A DNA stretch of 34,620 bases from an uncultured Eubacterium sp. (GCA_900544285.1 UQUT01000018.1:1-34620), one strand, 5' to 3'; shown: positions 16,995 through 23,981, counted from the stretch's first letter. Notes: generated by a model from the sequence alone, not told the origin. A program made the numbers and translations.

Positions 16995-17398
16995 AGCTTC
17001 GGCACCTCGCTTTCCGTTATGATATAGTTTCCGCTCGGATATTTATCATACTGCACGCTCTCCGGCAACGGTATCATGTTGACGGTCTGCGTACTTGATA
17101 TGCCCGAATATATCGGAACACCCATAAGCATTACGGAATAGTAACCGTCCGCATAGATTTCGACGTTTACAAGCGAATACGGTGTTTCTCCTCCGGGAGA
17201 GAGCGAATTTGAAGCGGGCGGCGCAGGAATTTCAAGCGGGTCGGTTTCCCCGTCCTCTCCCGTCACAAGCACCGCAAAAAGCTTTGCGCCGTCGGGCATT
17301 TGCCGACGGAAGGAAACCGTTGCGTCCTTTACGGGAAAAGCCCCAAAGGCAGACTCCGTTCTCACCGTCAGCACTCCGACATTTTCTGTATTGTCCAT
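16991..17398 (-). CDS. Small beta-sandwich (carboxypeptidase-regulatory-like) protein
   Basis: 135 residues from the ATG 11 bases behind GGAGG; the GTG four codons earlier lies on the ribosome binding site itself. The sequence is beta-rich with a pattern of transthyretin-like or carboxypeptidase-regulatory-like domains (GVLTVRTESAFGAFPVKDATV, then YADGYYSVMLMGVPIYSG). No signal peptide or membrane helix is visible. It is the first gene of a three-gene overlapping operon with two peptidoglycan-binding proteins, so it probably works with them, perhaps as a scaffold. The exact family is uncertain. Confidence 0.75.
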   Translation of the reverse strand: MDNTENVGVLTVRTESAFGAFPVKDATVSFRRQMPDGAKLFAVLVTGEDGETDPLEIPAPPASNSLSPGGETPYSLVNVEIYADGYYSVMLMGVPIYSGISSTQTVNMIPLPESVQYDKYPSGNYIITESEVPKL

Positions 17399-17429
17399 GT
17401 ATGTTTTCACCTCCGTTAAGGTCTGATAC

Positions 17430-17457
17430 TATTTTATGGCGCACGCTTCCCTTCCGT
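17430..17457 (-). promoter_or_regulatory. Candidate sigma-K-type sporulation promoter
   Basis: On the minus strand AC (17457-17456), 17 bases, then CATAAAATA (17438-17430) matches the mother-cell sigma-K pattern AC-N16/17-CATANNNTA. The start point would fall about 20-25 bases before the ATG, with GGAGG between. No housekeeping promoter is visible in the short gap. Confidence 0.5.
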
Positions 17458-17460
17458 TAC

Positions 17461-17496
17461 ACAAAAAATCCCCCGACGCGTCCGCATCGGGGGATT
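17461..17496 (-). terminator. Terminator of the surface-protein gene on the minus strand
   Basis: AAATCCCCC / GGGGGATTT around a 14-base loop that can itself pair (GACGCG-type bases). On the minus strand it is followed by TTTTTT. Confidence 0.85.
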
Positions 17497-17518
17497 TGTA
17501 TTCTGTTTTTTATGGCGG

Positions 17519-18262
17519 TTATTCTCCTGCCGCCGCGTCCTCCCCGCCGGCTTCTGCCGCTTTGTGTTTTTTGTTCCAAAACTGCGTGACGGTTATTCCC
17601 GCGGCGCAGATTATGACTATTCCGAGAAGCGAAAGCGAGAGAACAAGGGTTATAACGTCCCTTGTGTTTTTTCTGACGAGCTTCGGAAGAGAATCGAATT
17701 TGACCGCGAAGCAGTCAAAACAGACATAACGTATCGCGCCTTCCTCGTCATATGTGGGCTCCTTGTCGATACTGCCCGAATTCCAATGGTGCAGTTCAAG
17801 CGGTTCATTGCCCTTGTATTTTCCGTTACTGTGCTTTGACGCGACGCATTTTATGTAGATATTGCCCGCGTTCTCGACTTCGCCGCTGAGGTCAACGCTG
17901 CAATTGAGGGTGACGTTTATAGTCTCAAAAATATAAACGTAATTTTCGATATAAAGCGTGTGATCGCCGTTTACGGAAATGTCTGCGTTGAGCATGAGTC
18001 TTTCCGTCAGGTGCGCGTCTGTCAGCAGGGTTATCGAACCGCCGGTCTTTGAAAGCGCGTTTATTGCCTGGTCAAACGTACCGTAATATCTTTTGTTGCC
18101 TATCTCCCATTTTGCCTCGCCCGTCGGCTCCGCCTGCGTTGCAGAGGTTGTTTCCGTTGCGGCGGTCACGGTCGTCCCTTCGGCAGCAAGCGCAGTGACC
18201 GAAAAAGCCGCGGCACAAAGCAGAGTCGCCATCAGAAGGACGGTGATTTTCTTTATTTTCAT
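17519..18262 (-). CDS. Secreted protein with C-terminal membrane anchor
   Basis: 247 residues. A signal peptide comes first (MKIKKITVLLMATLL..., cleavage after ALA near residue 26), followed by a Thr-rich stretch. A beta-rich region (FDQAINALSKTGGSITLLTD, then repeated short strands around LYIENYVYIFET) recalls a right-handed beta-helix. A cysteine unit with CFDC (near 180) follows, then a membrane helix near residues 206-230 and a charged tail. The protein would be exposed on the cell surface. The layout beta-rich, Cys unit, C-terminal anchor resembles the surface protein at the left edge of the window. It lies 21 bases behind the small gene upstream and likely shares its transcript. Function is unknown. 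Confidence 0.75.
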   Translation of the reverse strand: MKIKKITVLLMATLLCAAAFSVTALAAEGTTVTAATETTSATQAEPTGEAKWEIGNKRYYGTFDQAINALSKTGGSITLLTDAHLTERLMLNADISVNGDHTLYIENYVYIFETINVTLNCSVDLSGEVENAGNIYIKCVASKHSNGKYKGNEPLELHHWNSGSIDKEPTYDEEGAIRYVCFDCFAVKFDSLPKLVRKNTRDVITLVLSLSLLGIVIICAAGITVTQFWNKKHKAAEAGGEDAAAGE

Positions 18263-18283
18263 TATCTGACTCTCCGGAAAAAT

Positions 18284-18613
18284 TTATTTCTGTTTTTTCT
18301 TCACTTCTTTGACGTCGTAAACATAGTCAAGGTTGATGAGGTGCGCGGTGCCGTTCTTTTCCCTGAGGGTTATCCAGTTTTCCTTTGCCTCTTCGATTGT
18401 TCCCGTGTACGAATAAAGTCCGGCGCAGGCAACAGTGCATTCCTTTCCGACGAAATTCTGTATAAGCTCGTTCATAGGTTTTCCTCCCGTTTTTCTGCGT
18501 TTTTTTGCATTTTTTCTTGCTCTTCTGCGAAGGTTTATCATCGGCAGCCATACCGCGATAACAAACAATATCAGAATTATGATATATGAGCCGTCCAACT
18601 CCTCACCCCGCAT
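18284..18613 (-). CDS. Small protein with two possible starts (109 or 63 residues)
   Basis: The long form starts at the ATG at 18613, has an N-terminal membrane helix (IIILILFVIAVWLPMINL) and a strongly basic stretch, but no ribosome binding site. An internal ATG at 18475 follows GGGAGG at ideal distance and gives a 63-residue soluble form (MNELIQNFVGKECTVACAG...). Its second half, with TGTIEEAKENWITLRE and HLINLDYVYDV, resembles the small beta-barrel (Sm-like) proteins of Clostridia. The candidate promoter leaves only about a dozen untranslated bases ahead of the first ATG, so the long form could come from a near-leaderless message. The short form is the safer call. Function is unknown. Confidence 0.6.
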   Translation of the reverse strand: MRGEELDGSYIIILILFVIAVWLPMINLRRRARKNAKKRRKTGGKPMNELIQNFVGKECTVACAGLYSYTGTIEEAKENWITLREKNGTAHLINLDYVYDVKEVKKKQK

Positions 18614-18631
18614 TTATTATTTTACTCATAC

Positions 18632-18660
18632 ATGTTAACATATTCCGAGGATTTTGTAAA
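18632..18660 (-). promoter_or_regulatory. Candidate promoter of the small-protein/surface-protein operon
   Basis: On the minus strand TTTACA (18660-18655), 17 bases, TAACAT (18637-18632). It is divergent from, and about 18 bases away from, the gpmI promoter. Confidence 0.45.
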
Positions 18661-18677
18661 GATAAATTGCAAAAATA

Positions 18678-18706
18678 TTGACATCGGACAAGGTATTGTA
18701 TATAAT
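18678..18706 (+). promoter_or_regulatory. Consensus promoter of gpmI
   Basis: Perfect TTGACA and TATAAT with a 17-base spacer, 34 bases before the gpmI start. Confidence 0.88.
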
Positions 18707-18739
18707 TAGCCTGTAAAATTATGAAAAGAGGAAACCGTT

Positions 18740-20392
18740 ATGGAACACATACTCAAAAAATCCGCGCACCCCATCGGTGTTGAAGGTCCCGTTCTGACTA
18801 TCGTCATGGACGGCGTCGGCATAGGCAACGGCAAAGAGGGAGACGCCGTTGCAAACGCATACACTCCCACCCTCGACATGCTTATGAAAAAATACCCTAT
18901 GAGAAAGCTCGCCGCCCACGGAACAGCTGTCGGACTTCCCTCCGACGACGATATGGGCAATTCCGAGGTCGGTCACAATGCGCTCGGCTCGGGACAGGTT
19001 TTTTCGCAGGGCGCAAAGCTCGTTTCCGAGTCCATCTCGTCCGGCAAAATGTTTGCGGGACAGACGTGGAAGGACCTTGTCGCAGGCTGTAAGGACAGCG
19101 GCACACTGCACTTCATCGGTCTCTTCTCGGACGGCAACGTTCATTCTCACATCGATCATCTAAAAGCGATGATATCCCATGCGAAGGCTGACGGCGTAAA
19201 GCGCGTCCGTATCCACATCCTTCTTGACGGAAGAGACGTAGGCGAGACGTCCGCGCTCGATTACGTCCTGCCCTTTGAGGAATTCCTTGCTTCGCTGAAC
19301 GACAGCACCTTCGACGCAAAAATCGCTTCCGGCGGCGGCAGAATGAAGATAACTATGGACCGTTACGAAGCCAACTGGAAAATGGTTGAGGACGGCTGGC
19401 ATACGCACGTTCTCGGCGAGGGCAGACAGTTCTCTTCGGCAGAGGAAGCAATCGTCACATACAGAAAAGAGACAGGCGCGATAGATCAGGATCTGCCCGC
19501 ATTCGTCATTGCCGAAAACGGAAAGCCCGTCGGCACGATTGAAGACGGCGACAGCGTTGTTTTCTTCAATTTCAGAGGCGACAGAGCCATTGAGATTTCA
19601 AGAGCCTTCGACGGCGGCGCCGAATTTGACAAGTTTGACCGCGTCAGAGTTCCGAAGGTCATTTACGCCGGCATGCTCGAATACGACGGCGACCTTCACA
19701 TTCCGCACAGATATCTTGTCAACCCGCCGGAAATAAAGAACACAATGGGACAGTATCTCGCCGAGACGGGAGTTACGCAGTTTGCAATCTCCGAAACGCA
19801 GAAATACGGTCACGTTACGTATTTCTGGAACGGCAACAGGAGCGGAAAGTTCGATGAAAAGACAGAGACATACGAGGAAATTCCCTCCGATGTCATCCCC
19901 TTTGAGCAGCGCCCGTGGATGCAGTGCGCACTGATTGCCGACGCGGTTATTGCCGCAATCGAAAGCGGAAAATACAGATATATCCGCTGCAACTTCCCGA
20001 ACGGGGATATGGTCGGTCACACGGGAAATTACGAGGCGACAATCGTTGCGGTGGAGGCGCTTGACCTTCAGCTCGCGAGAATAATCGCCGCTGTTGACAA
20101 GGCAAAGGGCGTTGCAATCATCACCGCCGACCACGGCAACGCGGACGAAATGTACGAATATGACAAGAAAAAGGGCTGTGTCAAAACCAATCCGGACGGC
20201 ACCCCCAAGGCAAAAACGAGTCACACTCTCAACCCCGTTCCCTGCATCATATATGACAATTTCTACGCGGATAAATACACCGTAAAGCCGCAGGCGAAAT
20301 TCGGGCTTGTGAACGTCGCGGCGACGACCGTAAACCTTCTCGGCTATGACGCTCCCGAAATGTGGAACGAAAGCCTCATCGAAGCAAAATGA
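18740..20392 (+). CDS. gpmI: 2,3-bisphosphoglycerate-independent phosphoglycerate mutase
   Basis: 550 residues, slightly longer than common bacterial forms, with AAAGAGG before the ATG. Metal and catalytic motifs of the alkaline-phosphatase-like fold are present: MDGVGIG near residue 24, the phosphoserine loop DDDMGNSEVGHNALG, FSDGNVHSHIDHL, LLDGRD, NGDMVGHTGNYEAT and TADHGNADEM. It interconverts 3- and 2-phosphoglycerate in glycolysis, needing manganese. It stands alone, away from other glycolytic genes, but overlaps the following DUF1934 gene by four bases. The loop after the catalytic Ser reads GHNALGSGQ where many family members have GHLNIGAGR, a modest variation. Confidence 0.95.
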   Translation: MEHILKKSAHPIGVEGPVLTIVMDGVGIGNGKEGDAVANAYTPTLDMLMKKYPMRKLAAHGTAVGLPSDDDMGNSEVGHNALGSGQVFSQGAKLVSESISSGKMFAGQTWKDLVAGCKDSGTLHFIGLFSDGNVHSHIDHLKAMISHAKADGVKRVRIHILLDGRDVGETSALDYVLPFEEFLASLNDSTFDAKIASGGGRMKITMDRYEANWKMVEDGWHTHVLGEGRQFSSAEEAIVTYRKETGAIDQDLPAFVIAENGKPVGTIEDGDSVVFFNFRGDRAIEISRAFDGGAEFDKFDRVRVPKVIYAGMLEYDGDLHIPHRYLVNPPEIKNTMGQYLAETGVTQFAISETQKYGHVTYFWNGNRSGKFDEKTETYEEIPSDVIPFEQRPWMQCALIADAVIAAIESGKYRYIRCNFPNGDMVGHTGNYEATIVAVEALDLQLARIIAAVDKAKGVAIITADHGNADEMYEYDKKKGCVKTNPDGTPKAKTSHTLNPVPCIIYDNFYADKYTVKPQAKFGLVNVAATTVNLLGYDAPEMWNESLIEAK

Positions 20393-20823
20393 CGGAAAAA
20401 GCCGTAAAGCTGAAGGTGAAATCCGTTCAGAACACGGGCGTTGAAGAAGAGGAAAGCGAGATAACAGAGCTGCTTACGGACGCCGTGCTTTCCGTATCGG
20501 ATGAGAGAATCTCTCTCGGATATGACGAGATTGTCTCCGATGACGGCGACGTGTGCTCCACGTCTCTCGTCTTTGATAAGACAAAGCCCGGCACGGTATT
20601 TCTCTCCCGCAAGGGCGATATCACGATGAATTGCGTGATAGAAGAAAAGACGAGATATCGCTTTTCGTATGACCTCGGCTTTGCGTCTATGGATCTTGTC
20701 TGCGTCGGGCATGAGGTGAAAAACAGCATTTCAACATCCGGCGGGGAGATGCTTCTCCGCTATGACATCGAGGCCCGCGGAGTCCCCGTCCAGAGCTGCG
20801 TGCTTCTGATAACGGTTATATAA
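20389..20823 (+). CDS. DUF1934 (YwiB-like) beta-barrel protein
   Basis: 144 residues beginning at the ATG of an ATGA overlap with gpmI. The pattern of charged strands (KLKVKSVQNTG, LGYDEI near residue 45, KPGTVFLSRKG, LLRYDIEARG at the end) fits DUF1934, a small lipocalin-like family of Firmicutes often annotated YwiB. No signal or membrane segment is seen. The role is unknown; the overlap implies expression together with the mutase. A strong terminator follows. Confidence 0.75.
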   Translation: MTEKAVKLKVKSVQNTGVEEEESEITELLTDAVLSVSDERISLGYDEIVSDDGDVCSTSLVFDKTKPGTVFLSRKGDITMNCVIEEKTRYRFSYDLGFASMDLVCVGHEVKNSISTSGGEMLLRYDIEARGVPVQSCVLLITVI

Positions 20824-20834
20824 CGGGTAAACAC

Positions 20835-20866
20835 GTGCCCCCGCGTTTTGCGGGGGCGATTTTTTA
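20835..20866 (+). terminator. Terminator after the DUF1934 gene
   Basis: GCCCCCGC / GCGGGGGC with a GTTTT loop and a run of T. Confidence 0.92.
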
Positions 20867-20899
20867 TATATAATATATAATAAAATTATCCCCTTTCTA

Positions 20900-20928
20900 T
20901 TGACAAGCCGTTTTTTCTGTGATAGAAT
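20900..20928 (+). promoter_or_regulatory. Promoter of the rpmG-secE-nusG operon
   Basis: TTGACA and TAGAAT with a 17-base spacer. It is more than 200 bases upstream of rpmG, leaving room for a structured leader. Confidence 0.82.
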
Positions 20929-20934
20929 GGTTTT

Positions 20935-21106
20935 ACCTCTGCGGATATGCTCGCGGTTCTTGTTTCGCGTCATCACCGCATACAGAGGGAGGTACGAAAA
21001 CAGTGCCGCTACGATATAAAAAATCATAAGATTTCCCCGAAAGCGATTGCGCCTCAATCGCTTTGGTTTTCGTGCGCTTCTGTTTTCACAAAACAGAGGC
21101 TTTTTT
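20935..21106 (+). ncRNA. Structured leader RNA with premature terminator before rpmG
   Basis: Four pairings can be drawn. CCTCTGCGG (20936-20944) pairs with CCG plus CAGAGG (20976-20988). GTACGAAAAC (20992-21001) pairs with GTTTTCGTGC (21066-21075). AAAGCGATTG (21040-21049) pairs with CAATCGCTTT (21055-21064). The terminator hairpin lies at 21076-21100. The same CAGAGG word recurs in the terminator's 3' arm (21094-21099), so the 5' CCTCTG could pair with either copy, which is the layout expected of an attenuator. It could instead be an independent small RNA ending at the terminator. I recognise no known class. Confidence 0.55.
21076..21106 (+). terminator. Intrinsic terminator inside the rpmG leader
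   Basis: GCTTCTGTTTT / AAAACAGAGGC (11 pairs, one G-U) with a CAC loop, then six T. It lies between the promoter and rpmG, so transcription of the whole secretion/elongation operon must pass it. Confidence 0.85.
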
Positions 21107-21138
21107 AATAGCTTCAAGTATAATCAGGAGGTGCCGAT

Positions 21139-21288
21139 ATGCGCGTAAGAATTACTCTCGCCTGCACGGAATGCAAGCAAAGAAATTATGACACAATGAA
21201 AAACAAGAAAAACGATCCGGACAGACTTGAAATGAACAAGTATTGCAAGTTCTGCCGTAAACACACGCTTCACAGAGAAACAAAGTAA
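21139..21288 (+). CDS. rpmG: Ribosomal protein L33
   Basis: 49 residues, the full length of L33, with AGGAGG ahead of the ATG. It begins MRVRITLACTEC and carries two cysteine pairs, CTEC and CKFC, so this is the zinc-binding (C+) form. L33 is a small protein of the large ribosomal subunit near the E site. Placement before secE and nusG is the normal order in Firmicutes. It is 11 bases ahead of secE, with AAGGAG in the gap. Expression probably depends on readthrough of the leader terminator. Confidence 0.95.
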   Translation: MRVRITLACTECKQRNYDTMKNKKNDPDRLEMNKYCKFCRKHTLHRETK

Positions 21289-21299
21289 GGAGAACTGAA

Positions 21300-21887
21300 A
21301 TGACAAGCAAAATCAATTTCAAAAAGATTTGGGCACTGCTCATCGCGCTCGTCATGATGGTTTCCGTTTTCAGTCTTTGCGTTTTCGCAGAGGATGAAGG
21401 AACGGGCTCCGACCCTGCCACGACAACCGAGGCAGCAGGAGAGACAACAACCGCAGGTGAAGACGGAACAACGTCCGGCACGAAAGCCGACGGTACCACC
21501 ACCTCCGGCGACGGAAGTACAACCACAACGACCGGCGGAACAACATCCGGCGACAACTCAACCGACACAACGAAGAAATCATGGGCTGCAGAGCACATCA
21601 GCTTCCTCGTCGCAATCGGTATAATCGTCCTCCTCGTTGTTGTTTACTTTGCCCTTCGTCTTTTCGTTCCTTCCTTCAGAGAAAAAACCTCGAAATTCTG
21701 GAAGGATTACAACGCCGAGTTCAAAAAACTCGTTTGGCCCACAAAGCAGCAGCTCGTCAGAAATTCGGCTGTCGTTCTCGTAACGATGATCGTTTTCGCC
21801 GCAGCCTTTATGCTTCTTGACTTCGGTCTCAGCAAAGGTATCGACGCGCTCAAGAACCTTGCAAACCTCATCAAACCTGTAGGTTGA
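21300..21887 (+). CDS. secE: SecE translocase subunit with secreted Thr-rich extension
   Basis: 195 residues; SecE of Firmicutes is usually about 60-75. The C-terminal ~70 residues are ordinary SecE: amphipathic FWKDYNAEFKKLVWPTK, followed by one membrane helix (VVLVTMIVFAAAFMLLDF). Ahead of it stand a signal-like N-terminus (WALLIALVMMVSVFSLCVFA), a 60-residue Thr/Gly/Asp/Ser-rich low-complexity stretch, and an extra membrane helix (ISFLVAIGIIVLLVVVYFAL). If the signal is cleaved, the Thr-rich part lies outside the cell. SecE clamps SecY in the protein-export channel. There is no internal start with a good ribosome binding site to suggest two genes, and no stop or shift in the reading frame. 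Position between rpmG and nusG confirms identity. Confidence 0.88.
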   Translation: MTSKINFKKIWALLIALVMMVSVFSLCVFAEDEGTGSDPATTTEAAGETTTAGEDGTTSGTKADGTTTSGDGSTTTTTGGTTSGDNSTDTTKKSWAAEHISFLVAIGIIVLLVVVYFALRLFVPSFREKTSKFWKDYNAEFKKLVWPTKQQLVRNSAVVLVTMIVFAAAFMLLDFGLSKGIDALKNLANLIKPVG

Positions 21888-21908
21888 TCGTAAGTAAGGA
21901 GTCTTAAA

Positions 21909-22442
21909 ATGCTGGATGAACATTCCACAGAACTGAAATGGTATATTCTTCATACCTATTCGGGCTATGAAAACAAGGTCAAAACCACTCTCGAAAAGCT
22001 CATCGAAAATCGCGGAATACAGGATATGATAAGCGACGTCATAGTCCCCACGGCTACGGTTGAAACAACGACCGCATCCGGCGAGGCAAAGACAAAGGAA
22101 GAAAAACTCTTCCCCAGCTACGTTCTTGTAAAAATGATGATGACGGACGAAACATGGCACATCGTAAGAAATATTACGGGAGCCACGGGCTTTGTCGGGC
22201 CGGGATCGCGTCCGGTTCCGCTTTCAGACGCAGAAGTTGAGGCACTCGGCGTCGATACAAAAACCGTCAGAACGAGCTTTGCCGTCGGAGACAGCGTCAA
22301 AATCAAGAGCGGTCCCATGGCAAACTTCGAGGGTACCATATCCGCTGTATCTGCGGATTGCAAAACCGTCACGGTGCTTGCTTCCGTTTTCGGACGTGAG
22401 ACCCCTGTCGAACTCGATGCTCAGAGCATTGAAAAAATCTGA
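21909..22442 (+). CDS. nusG: Transcription elongation/antitermination factor NusG
   Basis: 177 residues starting behind TAAGGAG. The NGN domain opens with KWYILHTYSGYENKV and includes LFPSYVLVKM and TGFVGPGSRPVPLS. The C-terminal KOW domain has FAVGDSVKIKSGPMANFEGTI. The factor binds RNA polymerase and modulates pausing and, through KOW partners, termination or coupling to ribosomes. It is the third gene of the operon; a leader of about 110 bases separates it from rplK with no clear terminator, so both parts may be one transcript. Confidence 0.96.
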   Translation: MLDEHSTELKWYILHTYSGYENKVKTTLEKLIENRGIQDMISDVIVPTATVETTTASGEAKTKEEKLFPSYVLVKMMMTDETWHIVRNITGATGFVGPGSRPVPLSDAEVEALGVDTKTVRTSFAVGDSVKIKSGPMANFEGTISAVSADCKTVTVLASVFGRETPVELDAQSIEKI

Positions 22443-22460
22443 AAATAATCTATGTTTTTC

Positions 22461-22533
22461 CGTTTTGACGTTGCCACGTCAGAACGCATGGTGGGAGGGA
22501 GAAAAATTTTTGTGTTCTCCCGATTGAAACCAC
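22461..22533 (+). promoter_or_regulatory. Probable L1-binding translational leader before rplK
   Basis: Two hairpins: CGTTTTGACGT / ACGTCAGAACG (22461-22486) and a split helix, GTGG / CCAC outside and GGGAGAA / TTCTCCC inside, with an asymmetric loop containing GA and GATTGAAA (22491-22533). Ribosomal protein L1 is known to repress its own rplK-rplA message through an rRNA-like split helix, and the position just before the rplK ribosome binding site fits. Identity is inferred from shape and place. Confidence 0.55.
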
Positions 22534-22554
22534 ATTCGGAGGTGTAAAAGAATT

Positions 22555-22980
22555 ATGGCAAAAAAGATTATGGCATTTGTAAAGTTGCAGTTGCCCGCAG
22601 GCAAAGCAACTCCCCAGCCGCCTGTCGGTCCGGCTCTCGGTCAGCACGGCGTCAACATCGCTGCGTTCACAAAGGAATTCAATGAACGCACAAAGAACGA
22701 TATGGGACTTATCATCCCCGTTGTTATCACAATCTATGCGGACAGATCCTTCTCCTTCATCACGAAGACTCCGCCCGCTGCAGTCCTTATAAAGAAGGCT
22801 TGCGGAATCGAAACAGCTTCCGCCCGCCCCAACAAGGACAAGGTCGCAAAGATAACAAAAGAACAGGTAAAGAAGATTGCAGAAACAAAGATGCCCGACC
22901 TTACGGCTGCATCTCTTGAAGCTGCAATGAGCATGATAGCCGGCACAGCGCGCTCTATGGGCGTTGTTGTCGAGGACTGA
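22555..22980 (+). CDS. rplK: Ribosomal protein L11
   Basis: 141 residues, exactly the family length, behind TCGGAGGTG. It contains the conserved N-terminal VKLQLPAGKATPQPPVGPALGQHGVNI and C-terminal rRNA-binding IAGTARSMGVVVE. L11 binds the GTPase-associated centre of 23S rRNA and takes part in factor binding and the stringent response. It is followed by rplA after 19 bases. Confidence 0.97.
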   Translation: MAKKIMAFVKLQLPAGKATPQPPVGPALGQHGVNIAAFTKEFNERTKNDMGLIIPVVITIYADRSFSFITKTPPAAVLIKKACGIETASARPNKDKVAKITKEQVKKIAETKMPDLTAASLEAAMSMIAGTARSMGVVVED

Positions 22981-22999
22981 GAAAGGAGAGTGACTTAAA

Positions 23000-23695
23000 A
23001 TGTTTAAGGGTAAAAAATACCAGGACAGCGCAAAGCTGATCGACAAAACAAAGCTCTACGACGCAAACGACGCTGTCGCTCTCGTTGTTCAGACTTCAAA
23101 GGCTAAATTCGATGAAACAATCGAGCTTCACATCCGTCTCGGCGTCGACAGCCGTCACGCAGACCAGCAGGTTCGTGGCGCTATCGTTCTTCCTCACGGA
23201 ACAGGTAAAACAGTACGCACACTCGTTTTCTGCAAGGAAGACAAGTATGAGGCTGCAAAAGCCGCAGGCGCAGACTATGTCGGCGGTATGGATTATGTTG
23301 AAAAGATAACAAAAGAAAACTGGTTTGAATTCGACGTTGTTATCGCAACTCCCGATATGATGGGCGTTATCGGCCGTCTCGGTAAGGTTCTCGGTCCTAA
23401 GGGACTTATGCCGAACCCCAAGGCAGGCACGGTTACACCTGATGTTGCCAAGGCTGTTACAGAGGCTAAGGCAGGTAAAATCGAATACCGTCTCGACAAG
23501 ACAAACATCATTCACTGCCCCATCGGCAAGGCTTCCTTCGGTGCGGAAAAGATTCTTGACAACTTCAACACCCTCGTCGGCGCTGTTGTTAAAGCAAGAC
23601 CTGCTTCCGCAAAGGGTCAGTACATCAAGAGCTGTGTTGTTGCTTCCACAATGGGACCCGGCGTGAAAGTAAACTCCGCTAAGCTCGGCGGCTGA
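23000..23695 (+). CDS. rplA: Ribosomal protein L1
   Basis: 231 residues, family length, with AAAGGAGAG before the ATG. Recognisable segments are the N-terminal KKYQDSAKLIDKTKLYDANDA, the hinge MGVIGRLGKVLGPKGLMPNPK and the C-terminal SCVVASTMGPGVKVN. L1 forms the L1 stalk that guides the exiting tRNA and acts as translational repressor of its operon. The transcript ends just behind it with a strong terminator, so rplJ and rplL, which usually follow, are not part of this operon. Confidence 0.97.
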   Translation: MFKGKKYQDSAKLIDKTKLYDANDAVALVVQTSKAKFDETIELHIRLGVDSRHADQQVRGAIVLPHGTGKTVRTLVFCKEDKYEAAKAAGADYVGGMDYVEKITKENWFEFDVVIATPDMMGVIGRLGKVLGPKGLMPNPKAGTVTPDVAKAVTEAKAGKIEYRLDKTNIIHCPIGKASFGAEKILDNFNTLVGAVVKARPASAKGQYIKSCVVASTMGPGVKVNSAKLGG

Positions 23696-23714
23696 TAGTT
23701 TTAATATCGTTTTC

Positions 23715-23750
23715 AAAATACGGACTGCAAAATGCAGTCCGTATTTTTTT
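23715..23750 (+). terminator. Terminator after rplA
   Basis: AAATACGGACTGCA / TGCAGTCCGTATTT around AAA, then seven T. Confidence 0.93.
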
Positions 23751-23837
23751 GCCCGCGACGATTGACTGTCACGTTATCGCGCACGCGCAAATATATAAGG
23801 AAAAAATTTTTCTTCCTTTTATAAAAATATAAAATAT

Positions 23838-23981
23838 GCGCAAAACAATTACCGAAGCTTCTTTTGCCTACTTTTCTTCTCGAAAACGCAAAAACAAAAA
23901 GAAGCAGAAAACTGCTCCTTTTGATGAGAATATAAATCTCGCGCAAAACAATTACCCAAGTTTCTTTTGCCTACTTTTCTT
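23838..23981. repeat. 41-base direct repeat, two copies 103 bases apart
   Basis: The segments 23838-23878 and 23941-23981 both read GCGCAAAACAATTACC-AAG-TTCTTTTGCC..., differing at two positions. The gene-free span between rplA and spoIVB is about 535 bases and consists mostly of these T-rich repeats and hairpins. A low-complexity reading frame crosses it but shows no coding character. Confidence 0.8.

Noticed and set aside
20935..21106. 6S RNA or SRP RNA as identity of the rpmG leader
   Set aside because: The size and end pairing are roughly compatible with 6S RNA, but I see no convincing central bubble, nor the GGAA/GNAR-type SRP loop.
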